64,000 bases of DNA, taken from positions 186,001 to 250,000 of the forward strand of contig JAFKGK010000005.1 in NCBI GenBank assembly GCA_017307165.1, read 5' to 3'. A model generated the notes under the pieces. The model was not told where the DNA came from. It made no database searches and saw nothing but the letters and a program-made list of their open reading frames with translations. This document shows positions 38,336 through 48,275 of the stretch, piece after piece; the stretch's first letter is position 1, and each line of letters opens with the position of its first letter. Made by a program: the position numbers and the translations under genes. The stretch comes from Candidatus Melainabacteria bacterium. GTDB lineage: Bacteria > Cyanobacteriota > Vampirovibrionia > Obscuribacterales > Obscuribacteraceae.

Positions 38336-40939
38336 GTGAGAGCTGCGAAACTCATTGTCTCTTTGCTCGGGACAAATATGCTTGCTAAAGGCCAAAGGAA
38401 AGCCAATTTTGCAACTCGTTTGACTTTTGGACTGGTTTGTCTTTTATCGCTGCAGCCATGGCTGCAAATGTCGGCGCTTGCCGTCACGTCAGGATCGCCA
38501 GCTCTTAATTCGCCCATCGAGGATACGACGCCTAAGGCGACACAGACTGCTGCCAGTGTCATGCCGGGCTTTAGCGCCGCGTCTCATCAGACGGCGCATT
38601 TGCTTGGTATCGATGACGATATCGCAAGCCTGCAGGCCGATCACGGGCTGTCTAGCCGCACCAATAGTTTGAGATCCAAGGTGGTCCGCCGTCTCATGCA
38701 CGGCATTCTCCAGGTTCAAATCGCCGAAAACCGCCTAGAATCAGAGATGGCTTACACCTATGATGTGCTTTCGCGCGAGCAGCGCAAAGTAGCTACCGTC
38801 AACCAATTTTTCAACGTCCTAAACTTTATGCAGTTTAGCGTGCTGTATACGGTCGAGCCTTATTCGCGTATCCACAAACAGTTTAAGCAATCCGCCATTT
38901 GTACTTGCATCGGTGCTGGCCTCGGCATCACTATCCCAGTCGTCGGCATTCTCTACAACAAATATTATCGTGCCAAGCATCTGGCGCCGCCTGCCTTCCT
39001 AACGCATGTGATGAACGGCAAACCGGTTGATGCCTCGGATATGCCGCCACTAGTGGTGCAGTATCTGGATCAACCGAGTGCTGGTGCCATAAAAACTCGT
39101 CGCGAAACACTCGCTGCTATATGGAAAGAACGATATCAGGCAGATCTTGCAAAGAGAGAAACACTTGCCGGCATTGATGATGGTAAAAGCAAACCCCTAG
39201 GCGTGCTCAACAATCGCATTGTCTTACTGTGGTCGCTCTACACCGTTGTTCAGGGCCTTAATAAAGACCTCTTGCAATTGATTAGCGAACTTAATGCTGC
39301 CACTATGAGTGATATCAAATCGCAAGCCGATATTGCCGTCGGTGCTAATCCGTCTTTGTCTGGCCTATCTTATAAGGGAAGGGAGGCGGCACGACTCTTG
39401 CGCCTCGAGGGTCTCGTCGGCAGATTGAAGGCAATGGATGCTTCACATGACTCTGCCATCGAAAAGACCGGTCTGCGGCTCGCTCTGATGCAAGCCTGTC
39501 TTGCTGGATTTCTTGATCTACAGGTGGCCGCCGATCGCTGCCAAGAAGAATTGAATTATCAATACGATGTCGTTCTTGCCCAGATGATGGCTAGACGCGG
39601 CAAATTTTTGCAGAGAACCTACGAGTTTAACTTTATCCAGTCGGGCACTCTTGGTGCCTGTGCTGGTTGGAGTTACCTGCATGGCTATGGCAAGGCTGGC
39701 AACGAGATCTTTTTGGTGGCTAACAGCGTTGGCACCGCCATCACCACCATTTCACTGTTGGCGATGCATGGTGGTTGGCGCAAAAATACCACCGCTCCCA
39801 ACTCGCTTGCTGACTTTTTCGAGTTGCGTGTAAACGGTCAAAGCCAGTTCAGCCCTCTGGTCCACGATTTTCTCGATTGTCCCGAGCCGGATAAAGGCAA
39901 AGGGCAATCTCGCAGGCAATACCTCTTTGATGTCTGGAGTGGCCGTGCTGTTACCACTATGAATCTCGACGACCGGAAAGATCTCGAGAAACTAGGCAGC
40001 ATGTCCTCGTGCAAATGGGATACGATCAAATTGGTAACAAACCGCATTGCTCTTTTGACTTCTTTGCAGGAAGAGTTTGGTCAATTTACCGAGGATCTGC
40101 ACGATCTTTTTAAATATGCCTGGCCAGAAGGGCCCATTGAGACGATAGAGGCAGGTGGGACTGCTATGTCTACGCAAGGCCAAGCTCAGGCTCAGCTCGC
40201 TCATGACTCTATTCGTCTTTTAGGTCTGGCTGCGGTCTTTGAAGGCCTCCGCAACGGAACTGCTGTCGAGGCCAACAAATTGTTGGCAATGAGAAATATC
40301 TTTGCGTCTTTTCTTACTACCACCTGCGATGGCAACTTGCTCGCTCATCAAATACTGGTCGAGTCGCAGGTCCTCAATAAAATGATCAGACAACGAGATC
40401 AGATCGTGCAATTGACAAACATCGTCAACTTTTATCAGATCGGCATACTTGGAGCCATATCCAATTGCCTCGGACTTTCTAACAGTGCAGGCAATGTCCT
40501 GGCAAGCAATCGGATTAATATCGTATCCGGTATCATGATCGGGTGTTTCGCTCTCGCTACAATAGCCGAAAAAAGAGGTGGCCTGCGCCCTGACGGCAAG
40601 CCTCAGGTCAACCCGCTTGGCGGTGTATTCAATAGACCGTCCGAAGGCATCCCCTTATCGCCCGTGCTAGTCGCGTATCTCGACAGCAAGTCTCCCTTTG
40701 GTAGCGAAATGACTCGCCGGCAGGAACTCATCAAATACTGGACAGAAGCTCGCATTTTAAATGTCGACGTTAAGAAGCAGAGTGTGGTGTCGCGCCTTTC
40801 GGCAGAAGAAAAGTCACGCCAATGGTGGTCCGAGACGATCACCCTCATCTCTAATCGCGTCACCATGCTCTATGACTTGCGCGCTACTCTCAGGACTTTC
40901 AATAGTACGCTGGATGCCAGCCTTGCTTGTCTTGACTGA
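38336..40939 (+). CDS. Secreted protein with three tandem copies of a novel ~230-residue repeat
   Basis: The 867-residue protein has a signal peptide (LTFGLVCLLSLQPWLQMSALA). The start is the GTG at 38336 or the ATG at 38378. Three units follow. Each has a helix, a NFxQxGxLG-type core (LNFMQFSVLYT; FNFIQSGTLGA; VNFYQIGILGA), a hydrophobic pair of helices, a P-rich strand ending in SPLVHDFLD or SPVLVAYLD, a helix with RRQxLxxxW, and a helix with NRIxLLxxL. A single unit occurs in the protein at 7240-8274. No enzyme motif is visible. The hydrophobic segments may insert in a membrane. It converges on recD2 with no gap. Confidence 0.8.
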   Translation: MRAAKLIVSLLGTNMLAKGQRKANFATRLTFGLVCLLSLQPWLQMSALAVTSGSPALNSPIEDTTPKATQTAASVMPGFSAASHQTAHLLGIDDDIASLQADHGLSSRTNSLRSKVVRRLMHGILQVQIAENRLESEMAYTYDVLSREQRKVATVNQFFNVLNFMQFSVLYTVEPYSRIHKQFKQSAICTCIGAGLGITIPVVGILYNKYYRAKHLAPPAFLTHVMNGKPVDASDMPPLVVQYLDQPSAGAIKTRRETLAAIWKERYQADLAKRETLAGIDDGKSKPLGVLNNRIVLLWSLYTVVQGLNKDLLQLISELNAATMSDIKSQADIAVGANPSLSGLSYKGREAARLLRLEGLVGRLKAMDASHDSAIEKTGLRLALMQACLAGFLDLQVAADRCQEELNYQYDVVLAQMMARRGKFLQRTYEFNFIQSGTLGACAGWSYLHGYGKAGNEIFLVANSVGTAITTISLLAMHGGWRKNTTAPNSLADFFELRVNGQSQFSPLVHDFLDCPEPDKGKGQSRRQYLFDVWSGRAVTTMNLDDRKDLEKLGSMSSCKWDTIKLVTNRIALLTSLQEEFGQFTEDLHDLFKYAWPEGPIETIEAGGTAMSTQGQAQAQLAHDSIRLLGLAAVFEGLRNGTAVEANKLLAMRNIFASFLTTTCDGNLLAHQILVESQVLNKMIRQRDQIVQLTNIVNFYQIGILGAISNCLGLSNSAGNVLASNRINIVSGIMIGCFALATIAEKRGGLRPDGKPQVNPLGGVFNRPSEGIPLSPVLVAYLDSKSPFGSEMTRRQELIKYWTEARILNVDVKKQSVVSRLSAEEKSRQWWSETITLISNRVTMLYDLRATLRTFNSTLDASLACLD

Positions 40940-43186
40940 TTAGGCGAGCAGATCTTTAAGCCTTTGCGAGAGAGTCGTAGTTCTGAGATTTGCTTTTTTG
41001 TTTTGGCAAGCCATCTCCAGTGCTTTATCCTGGCCGATAATGACCACCAGTTTTTTGCCTCTGGTCACTCCTGTATAGAGGAGATTGCGTTCAAGCATCA
41101 TGTAGTGCTGCATGGCCAGCGGGATGACAACGGCTGGGTATTCAGACCCCTGTGATTTGTGTATCGATGCTGCATATGCAAGATTGAGCTCGTCGAGTTC
41201 GTTAAAATCATATTGGATGAGACGTCCATCAAAATCTATATAGAGTTCTGATTCTTCGGGGTCGACTTTTTGTATGGTGCCGATATCGCCATTAAAGACT
41301 TCTTTATCGTAATTGTTAATGATCTGCAATACCTTATCGCCAACACCATAGCTAGTACCAAAGCGCTCGACTTTGATACCGGCATTCTTGTTGAGTTCTT
41401 TTTGCAATTCGACGTTGAGAGAGCGGCTGCCTAAGGGACCCCGATTCATCGGGGTAAGAACCTGTACGTCTCGCACTGCATCCAAGCCAAAACGTTGAGG
41501 TATGCGTTGTGAGACGACTTGCAGCAATTTTTTTGTAATGTCCTGTGGATTATTGCCTTTGATAAAATAAAAGTCGGTTAAATCCGGATCGTTTTTTTGA
41601 TTTGGGATGTCGATTATAGGCATTTCTCCAGCATTGATGCGGTGGGCATTGACGATGATGCGCGAGCTTGCCGCCTGCCGGAAAATCTCTGTAAGCCTCA
41701 CTGTGGGTAGTGCTTGCGAGGCGATGAGGTCGGCAAGCACGGCACCTGGTCCGACGGAAGGCAATTGATCAACATCGCCGACCACGATGAGCGCAGCCTT
41801 ATCGGGAACGGCTTTAAGTAGATGATGCATTAGATTGACATCGATCATCGATGCTTCGTCAATGACCACTACGTCAGCCAGGAGTGGGTTTTCTCTGTTG
41901 CGTTTGAAGCCCATGCTCTTGGGCTCGAATTCCAGCAATCTATGTATCGTCTTTGCCTCCATGCTCGTTGATTCGCCGAGCCTTTTGGCTGCTCGGCCTG
42001 TAGGAGCGCAAAGCACCAGCTGCAGTGCTTGCTGGTCTCTATTTTTGTTTTGCAGGATGATCTTGATGATGCTATTGATCAGAGTGGTCTTGCCTACTCC
42101 AGGTCCTCCTGTCACGACTACTGCTTTGTTGCTGAGCGCTAGTTGCAGTGCTTGTTTTTGCGTCGTTGAGAGCTCTATATTATTTATTTGCTCTACATGA
42201 GGTATTGCCGTGTCAAAATCTATGGTGCCCCACGGCAGTGATGGCGGACTGCCTTCGCTGCCATGATTCATGAGGCGTTGCAGATTTTCGGCGCAACCAG
42301 TCTCGGCCCTATGGAGTGAGACTAAAAAGACTAGTTCTCGCCCATCTGGAGCGGTTTCTGATATTACATTGGCGCTGATTATCTCTCTTTCGATCGCTTC
42401 ACCGGCCAGGGACTCTGCAATCTCCAAAATCTCCGCGATTTTCTCCGTCAATTTTTCTCTATCTGCTGCACAATGGCCCTCTGCGGACAGCTCCTGCAAG
42501 GCGTGCCTGACGCCCGCGCGAGCTCTTAAAATAGAATCTTTAGGGATCCCCATCTTGAGCGCGATGGTGTCTGCCGTCTTGAAGCCCACGCCATGAATAT
42601 CAAGTGCCAGGCGATAGGGATTTTCGGAAACCTTGGAGACAGCCTCGTTGCCATAGGTCTTGTAGATGCGCACCGCTCGTGATGTCCCCACTCCATAGGA
42701 TTGCAAGAAGACCATGATCTCGCGTACGGCCTTTTGCTCTGCCCAGCCCTGGACGACCATTTCGCTGCGTTTACTGCCTATGCCCGGTAGACTGCGCAGG
42801 CGTGAGGGATCATTTTCGATGATATCAAAGACCTTGTCCCCAAAAGCTTTGATCAAGGTGCGTGCAAAGTGCGGTCCGATGCCTTTTACCATGCCGGAAC
42901 CCAGGTATTTTTCTATACCATCTAGAGTTGTCGGTTGGATTGGCACCAGGCGCGTCGATTTAAACTGCATGCCATAGTTTTTGTCATTGAACCAATTGCC
43001 AGTGCATTCGATGTATTCGCCAGGGTTGATTGTGGCAGCCGATCCTGTGACGGTCACCAGGTCCTTGTGCCCTTTGACTTTTACTTTGAGTACGCAAAAA
43101 CCGCTTTCTGGGCTGTGGAAAGTAACTCTTTCTATCGAACCTTGCAAGGTCTCAGCCGTGGTCTGCTTGCTTGGTGGTTGATTCAT
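40940..43186 (-). CDS. recD2: RecD2-type ATP-dependent helicase
   Basis: The 748-residue protein has the RecD2 N-terminal OB-like region (GSIERVTFHSPESGFCVLKVKV), helix-hairpin-helix repeats (RLRSLPGIGSKRSEMV) and Walker A VTGGPGVGKTTLI. Walker B VVIDEASMID and the C-terminal IHKSQGSEYPAVVIP with YTGVTRGKKLV are also present. These enzymes move 5'-3' on DNA in repair outside RecBCD. The start overlaps the stop of kinase K4 by 4 bp, so translation is coupled to a kinase gene, which is unusual. Confidence 0.95.
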   Translation of the reverse strand: MNQPPSKQTTAETLQGSIERVTFHSPESGFCVLKVKVKGHKDLVTVTGSAATINPGEYIECTGNWFNDKNYGMQFKSTRLVPIQPTTLDGIEKYLGSGMVKGIGPHFARTLIKAFGDKVFDIIENDPSRLRSLPGIGSKRSEMVVQGWAEQKAVREIMVFLQSYGVGTSRAVRIYKTYGNEAVSKVSENPYRLALDIHGVGFKTADTIALKMGIPKDSILRARAGVRHALQELSAEGHCAADREKLTEKIAEILEIAESLAGEAIEREIISANVISETAPDGRELVFLVSLHRAETGCAENLQRLMNHGSEGSPPSLPWGTIDFDTAIPHVEQINNIELSTTQKQALQLALSNKAVVVTGGPGVGKTTLINSIIKIILQNKNRDQQALQLVLCAPTGRAAKRLGESTSMEAKTIHRLLEFEPKSMGFKRNRENPLLADVVVIDEASMIDVNLMHHLLKAVPDKAALIVVGDVDQLPSVGPGAVLADLIASQALPTVRLTEIFRQAASSRIIVNAHRINAGEMPIIDIPNQKNDPDLTDFYFIKGNNPQDITKKLLQVVSQRIPQRFGLDAVRDVQVLTPMNRGPLGSRSLNVELQKELNKNAGIKVERFGTSYGVGDKVLQIINNYDKEVFNGDIGTIQKVDPEESELYIDFDGRLIQYDFNELDELNLAYAASIHKSQGSEYPAVVIPLAMQHYMMLERNLLYTGVTRGKKLVVIIGQDKALEMACQNKKANLRTTTLSQRLKDLLA

Positions 43187-45669
43187 GCTGCATTGCCCGC
43201 CAATTTTATGGTGAGCTGCGGATGTTCTTTGCGTAGCCTATCCAGTGTGCCATCGGGCATGTTGGGCGGTACCGTTTTTAGTATCAGTCGATGGAGCGGT
43301 AATTTGACGATGGTTTGTAAATCGTTCATCGAGAGACCATACCCGTCGATAATCAGCTGCTTTAATGTGGTCATGCGGGCTAGCTGATCCAGGTCTTTTT
43401 TGTATAGTGGGGCGCTTAAGATCAATTGGTTGATGGTGGCGCCCGCGATGACTTGCTCGAGGATCTTTTCGCGTTCTGCAGAACGCTCGAGGCCACTGAT
43501 GCCTAAAACTGTCATTTTGCTGGCTAAATTGGTTTGCTGTAATTCTTTCGGTTTTAGAAAGCAATCTGTCAACACCAACGCCTTGAGGTGCTTGAGCTCA
43601 GCGATCTTGAGTAGATAACCCGAAGGAAATCTTGCTTGGCGAAACCGCAATGTAGAAAGCCTAGTCCAGGTCTTGAGGTCATTGATGTCCGGCAATTGCG
43701 TATCTACCCCTTCGATGACAAACTCGGTAAATATATCCTGATGCGCCTTGCGTGACAGTAGGCCTGCGATCTGGGTATGCTGACTGGGTATCAGAGCAAT
43801 ATGACTGCATTGCGGGATCCTAACTACGCCTTCGCAGTTTACCATTTGAAGGCTATAGTCATTGCTGTAGCCGATCTTGCAAATGTCCGCATCTAGGGGA
43901 AATGAAAATTCCCAGTATTTTTTGCCATTGACTTCAATTGGCTTGCCTAACCGGTCCGAGTTGAGGAGAAAGCGGCTGATAGAATTTGTACTGGCTGAGG
44001 AGCGAGTCGTATCGTTAATAAATTTGTCAAAGTCCAATTCTTCTTTTGGTGCCAATGGCAGTGGCATTTCAGTGACATCTTGCTTGTTATTTTTTTGCTG
44101 GATACTATTTTCAAGACCATTTCTATATGGGGGCCTTGATACAGGAGAAGTGAAAATCTTGCCCGTGAATGCAATGAGCAGGCAAACCGCAGCTAGAGCT
44201 CCAATGGTGGTGGCAATACGGGCTTTGGCGCCGCGGCTCGAGTCTGCTTTTTTAGGCGAAATGCTATTTTCGGCTAGTTCGGAGTCAATAGCTTTAAAAT
44301 ACTCTGGTTGGGCAAATTGAAGGGGTTTTTCATCGAGGATGTTTTGAGCATCGATGGCAAATTGACTCATATTTTGATAGCGTTGTATCGGTGATTTTGC
44401 CAGGCATTTGGCGATTAGCGCATTGATTTCGGCAAACAATTTTTTGTCTGTGATCGGCAGGGGCGGCACTGGTTGCGTCTGATGCAGATGAGACAGAATC
44501 GCGATCTCGTCATCCACAAAGGGAGGCAATCCAGAAAGTGTCTCATAGAGCGCACAACCCAGGCTATAGATATCTGAGGTGGCTTCTAGCGGTTCATTGG
44601 TAAACTGCTCGGGGCTCATATAAAATGCGCTGCCTATGACACCGCCTTCGATACCGGCTCCAGAGATGCCAAAGTCGAGGATTTTTACGTCTGCCTGGCC
44701 TCCCGGTTTGGGCGAAAGCATAATGTTGCCCGGTTTGATATCTCTGTGCACGATGCCATGCCGGTGGGCATAGGCGAGAGCCTGTGCTACCGCTATAAAA
44801 ATCTGTAGAGATGCAGCAATGCTTAGTGTTCCTTGCTTTACTAGGAGATTTTCGAGAGTGGTGCCATCTATGTATTCCATGGCAAGATATGGCAAGGCAG
44901 ATTGGTGAATGCCGATATCATAAAGTTTGCACATGCCCGGATGATTGAGAGTATTGAGGATCCTGGCCTCATTCTTGAAAAGCTTCCAATTGGCTTCTGA
45001 TACTGCGGATGGTATGAGAAATTTTAAGGCGCAGGTGCGACCGAGGATATTGTGCCTGGCGCGAAAAACTATGCCCATTCCGCCTTCGCCGACAGGGGCT
45101 TCTAGTTTGAAAGTGCTGGCGATCAAATCTCCTGGGGCAAGAGTTAAAAGCTGCCTGGCCGAATCATTTTGTAGAAAGGCCTGGGTCTGATTAAATCTGG
45201 TCCTTTTTGCGGCCTGAAATAGTCTGGTGGCGTGGGCTTTTGAGTCTGTGTCGTTTGGTCCATCGGCATTGGGGCGGTCTAGGCGCTGCAGTATGCGGGT
45301 GTGGTGCTTGAAGGTATCACTGCCTTGGGTATGACTGTCCATTGCGTGATCAGATGAAGGCCGATTTGCAGCATTAGAGCACTGGCAGCGAAATGGAGCA
45401 AAGATAAAGCCGGTCATGCTGCCTGATCGAATTGAGGAGGCTATCTGCTTTCCGCAATTAGTGCAGCGGGGGAGTGATGCCTTGGCTTTGGCTCCAGGGC
45501 CGGATTGCTGTCTTTTTGCATTCGAAATGGCAGGAGAATTGGGCGTATCGCAAAGACAGTGGAGGGATGCAAAAAGATATGAGGTTTCGCTGAGTTGCTG
45601 ATCGCGGTCCAGTTTGGGCAGCAGGCATTTTTTGCAGATCTTGTTCTGGTAATTGGCCTTAAGAGTCAT
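43183..45669 (-). CDS. Membrane Ser/Thr kinase with tandem Cys module and LRR-like domain (K4)
   Basis: The 828-residue protein begins with two copies of a C-x2-C-x22-C-x-C module (CKKCLLPKL...HCLC and CTNCGKQIA...RCQC). The PknB-type kinase domain (about 185-450) has VGEGGMGIV, HRDIKPGN, DFG and SPEQF. A membrane helix lies near 482-505. The extracytoplasmic region has leucine-rich-like segments (LSTLRFRQARFP, LKALVLTDC, LKQLIIDG) and ends HPQLTIKLAG. Catalytic residues are complete. Overlaps recD2 by 4 bp; preceded by hairpin copy 7. Confidence 0.9.
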   Translation of the reverse strand: MTLKANYQNKICKKCLLPKLDRDQQLSETSYLFASLHCLCDTPNSPAISNAKRQQSGPGAKAKASLPRCTNCGKQIASSIRSGSMTGFIFAPFRCQCSNAANRPSSDHAMDSHTQGSDTFKHHTRILQRLDRPNADGPNDTDSKAHATRLFQAAKRTRFNQTQAFLQNDSARQLLTLAPGDLIASTFKLEAPVGEGGMGIVFRARHNILGRTCALKFLIPSAVSEANWKLFKNEARILNTLNHPGMCKLYDIGIHQSALPYLAMEYIDGTTLENLLVKQGTLSIAASLQIFIAVAQALAYAHRHGIVHRDIKPGNIMLSPKPGGQADVKILDFGISGAGIEGGVIGSAFYMSPEQFTNEPLEATSDIYSLGCALYETLSGLPPFVDDEIAILSHLHQTQPVPPLPITDKKLFAEINALIAKCLAKSPIQRYQNMSQFAIDAQNILDEKPLQFAQPEYFKAIDSELAENSISPKKADSSRGAKARIATTIGALAAVCLLIAFTGKIFTSPVSRPPYRNGLENSIQQKNNKQDVTEMPLPLAPKEELDFDKFINDTTRSSASTNSISRFLLNSDRLGKPIEVNGKKYWEFSFPLDADICKIGYSNDYSLQMVNCEGVVRIPQCSHIALIPSQHTQIAGLLSRKAHQDIFTEFVIEGVDTQLPDINDLKTWTRLSTLRFRQARFPSGYLLKIAELKHLKALVLTDCFLKPKELQQTNLASKMTVLGISGLERSAEREKILEQVIAGATINQLILSAPLYKKDLDQLARMTTLKQLIIDGYGLSMNDLQTIVKLPLHRLILKTVPPNMPDGTLDRLRKEHPQLTIKLAGNAA

Positions 45670-45752
45670 TTTTGTCCAAATGATTAATTATATTGCCTTT
45701 ATAGCAGGTTTTTGAGAGGTGGGTGGATGTGCATTTTCTTGGTTTTGGATCC

Positions 45753-45780
45753 GTTAGAAATTAAGAGATTTTTTTCTAAC
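45753..45780. repeat. Hairpin element, copy 7
   Basis: GTTAGAAA (45753-45760) and TTTCTAAC (45773-45780) surround a 12-nt spacer. Outer GTGGGT to the left can pair with ACCCAC to the right. It lies between K5 and K4 in the minus-strand kinase cluster, about 117 nt after the K5 stop. The rest of the 227-bp gap (45670-45896) shows nothing else. Confidence 0.9.
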
Positions 45781-45896
45781 CGATTCGCATAACCCACGCC
45801 AAGCAAGACCTTCCGGCCCCCAAATCATTCACGCCAGCCGTGCAACTAGCTGATTAGTTAGTCGCAATTCTCCTTGCTGCCATCCAGGCCAATCGA

Positions 45897-48275
45897 TCAA
45901 AGATGTCCTGCGTCAGAAAAATAATTGCTGGGGGTCCGAACGATCGACAAGCTGCCTTTATATTTATTACAAAGCACATTTCTCTCTTCCTGACTCATCG
46001 ACCTGTCATTCACGTTCACCTTTAGCTCAGGCACCTTCAAAGACTTTCGCCATTGCTCTATCGTTGCAGCTTGTGCATCCCTTGCCGAGACGATCAAGAC
46101 TTGCAGGGCCTTTGTCGCATTGAGACAATCAATTTCAGCAAGACTGAAAGGCCCATCGATTTCTAAATTTTCTAAATACCGTGCCTTTTTCAATCCCATC
46201 ATCACAGCCGACCTTTCTGCATTTTTCTTTCCAAATCGGCAATTTGTGGCCTTGAGATCTTGCAGACTACTCTCTTTCAATAAACCAACCAGCTCCTCTC
46301 CCGACACACGAGCACTACTCAGATTAAGGACCTTGAGTTGCCTCACTTGCGCCAGCCCTGCAATAAAGCCCCGTGGTACCTCAACTCCAGCACAATCGAC
46401 TTGCCTTAGTACATTCCAGCGTGCCAGTGTCCTTGGATTTGGCCACTGCGAATCCCGTGTCACGATCAAGCCGGTCAGCATCGATTTGTTTAGGCGACGA
46501 TAGGCCGCCGCGAGTAGTTTTGCATCCCCAGTCGGATTATAAAAAATCGGTCTGTCGCCAGGCAAAACCAGAGCACCATGCGCCTGGTAATCCTTATCGT
46601 CTGTCGTAAAAGTCCCTAATGTCGCATCGGTCGGGCAGGCCACCAACCACTCGACCCGTCCCGACTTTGCATCCACCCGCGGAAATCCAAACGGTTCTTC
46701 AGCATGCAAAAATCTTTCGACAGTCATGACTGGAGCTGTACTTTCTAGCAGAGACGGTGCCAGATCATTGCTCAAACTACTGGGATCGTGCACAGTATTG
46801 TCGACTGCCACCGTTGTTTGCTTAGCCTTTACGCTAGATTTTTCGGGCGCTTTTGATCTGCTACCTGGACTTGATAGAGCAATACACATAAAAGCTGCTA
46901 CACCGATGAAAATCACAGTCAGTGTCACTGGCAGGCCAAAACGCATCGAGGGAGCGAGCCCCGTCAACCGAGTGTCCCCATTGGATTCTGTATCTGCGCC
47001 TGAACCGAGTCTGGTATCTAAATCGCCCGGATCTCCCGCAAACTGAAGATCCTTGTCTGCCTGCAACCGATCCAGGTCTATAGCCAGCTCAGACATGTTT
47101 TGGTAGCGTCTTATCGGCGATTTTTGCAAGCAATGATCCACTATGGCAGTAAGGCCTCTTATGAGTGATCCAGAGCGAGTACCGTCCTCGTGACCTACCT
47201 GCACTAAGGGTGGTGCTTTCGACTCGTGCATTTCGGCCAATTGGGCAAAGCTCTCGCCATCAAATGGAGGCACTCCGCACAAGGCCTCATACATGGTGCA
47301 ACCGAGACTATATATGTCGGCAGAAGGGCCAAGCGTTTCGCCGCAAAATTGCTCCGGGCTCATGTAAAATGCGCTGCCCACCACGAGATCCTCCTGGGCC
47401 TGCTTTTCTTGAGCGATGCCAAAGTCAAGGATCTTTATGTCCACCCTCCCACTCCTTTGCGGGATCAGCATGATATTGGCTGGCTTGATATCTTTGTGCA
47501 CGATCTGGTGCCTGTGCGCATAGGCAAGTGCCGCTGCTGCACTATTAAAGATTTCTAGAGCCGCACCAGGCTCCAGAGGTCCATTTTCGAGCAATCTGTC
47601 GAGCGTTACACCTTCCAAGTATTCCATTGCTATGTAGGGCAAGGCGTCTCCATGGATGCCAAAATCATAGATGGTGCACATGCCCGGGTGGCTGAGCTTA
47701 TTGAGGATCTTTGCCTCGGTCTTAAACATCCGCCAGCTTGCCTCCGACACCATCGATGGCTGCAAAAACTTGAGCGCGCATGTTCGCGCCAAAATCTGGT
47801 GGCGCGCTTTAAAAATCAGACCCATACCGCCTTCGCCTATGGGCTCGATTATTTTGTATGCACCGCCGACAATATCACCTGGTTTGATCGTCAGTTGCTC
47901 GCGCAATTGGTCGTTGGCAATCAAAAAGCCGGTGCGGCCTATCTGTCTACTCTTGAGCAGAGTTTTTCGCGTCCTGGGCGCTTGAGGCGGACACTGGCAC
48001 TTTATCGATTTGAGAGGAGCAAAGATGAAGCCCGTCAAAGAGCCGGAGCGGCTGACCGTATCTATTTTTTTATTGCATCTTTTGCAAATCTGGTTTTGGC
48101 TGAGTTTTGCAGACGAGCTTGAAACAAGAGCCTTTTGTAGCCTCGAATTTTCGGTATCACAGACGCAATGGATAGATGCAAACAAAAGGCTCGTCTCTGT
48201 GGCATCCACTGGGACGTCCGTCAGCTTGGGCAGATAGCAGCGTTTACAGGTGATCATATTTTTGATGCTTGCCAA
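45897..48275 (-). CDS. Membrane Ser/Thr kinase with tandem Cys module and LRR-like domain (K5)
   Basis: The 792-residue protein has the same layout as K4. Two C-x2-C-x(23-25)-C-x-C modules come first, then a kinase domain (~135-410) with IGEGGMGLI, DFG and SPEQF. A membrane helix lies near 445-468, and the extracytoplasmic part has LKVLNLSSARV and LENLEIDG segments. The catalytic loop reads IVHKDIKPAN: the usual Arg before the catalytic Asp is Lys, making it a non-RD-type loop. The Asp itself is kept, so activity is likely, but without RD-type control by activation-loop phosphorylation. Overlaps the DUF3592-like gene by 22 bp. Confidence 0.9.
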   Translation of the reverse strand: MASIKNMITCKRCYLPKLTDVPVDATETSLLFASIHCVCDTENSRLQKALVSSSSAKLSQNQICKRCNKKIDTVSRSGSLTGFIFAPLKSIKCQCPPQAPRTRKTLLKSRQIGRTGFLIANDQLREQLTIKPGDIVGGAYKIIEPIGEGGMGLIFKARHQILARTCALKFLQPSMVSEASWRMFKTEAKILNKLSHPGMCTIYDFGIHGDALPYIAMEYLEGVTLDRLLENGPLEPGAALEIFNSAAAALAYAHRHQIVHKDIKPANIMLIPQRSGRVDIKILDFGIAQEKQAQEDLVVGSAFYMSPEQFCGETLGPSADIYSLGCTMYEALCGVPPFDGESFAQLAEMHESKAPPLVQVGHEDGTRSGSLIRGLTAIVDHCLQKSPIRRYQNMSELAIDLDRLQADKDLQFAGDPGDLDTRLGSGADTESNGDTRLTGLAPSMRFGLPVTLTVIFIGVAAFMCIALSSPGSRSKAPEKSSVKAKQTTVAVDNTVHDPSSLSNDLAPSLLESTAPVMTVERFLHAEEPFGFPRVDAKSGRVEWLVACPTDATLGTFTTDDKDYQAHGALVLPGDRPIFYNPTGDAKLLAAAYRRLNKSMLTGLIVTRDSQWPNPRTLARWNVLRQVDCAGVEVPRGFIAGLAQVRQLKVLNLSSARVSGEELVGLLKESSLQDLKATNCRFGKKNAERSAVMMGLKKARYLENLEIDGPFSLAEIDCLNATKALQVLIVSARDAQAATIEQWRKSLKVPELKVNVNDRSMSQEERNVLCNKYKGSLSIVRTPSNYFSDAGHL

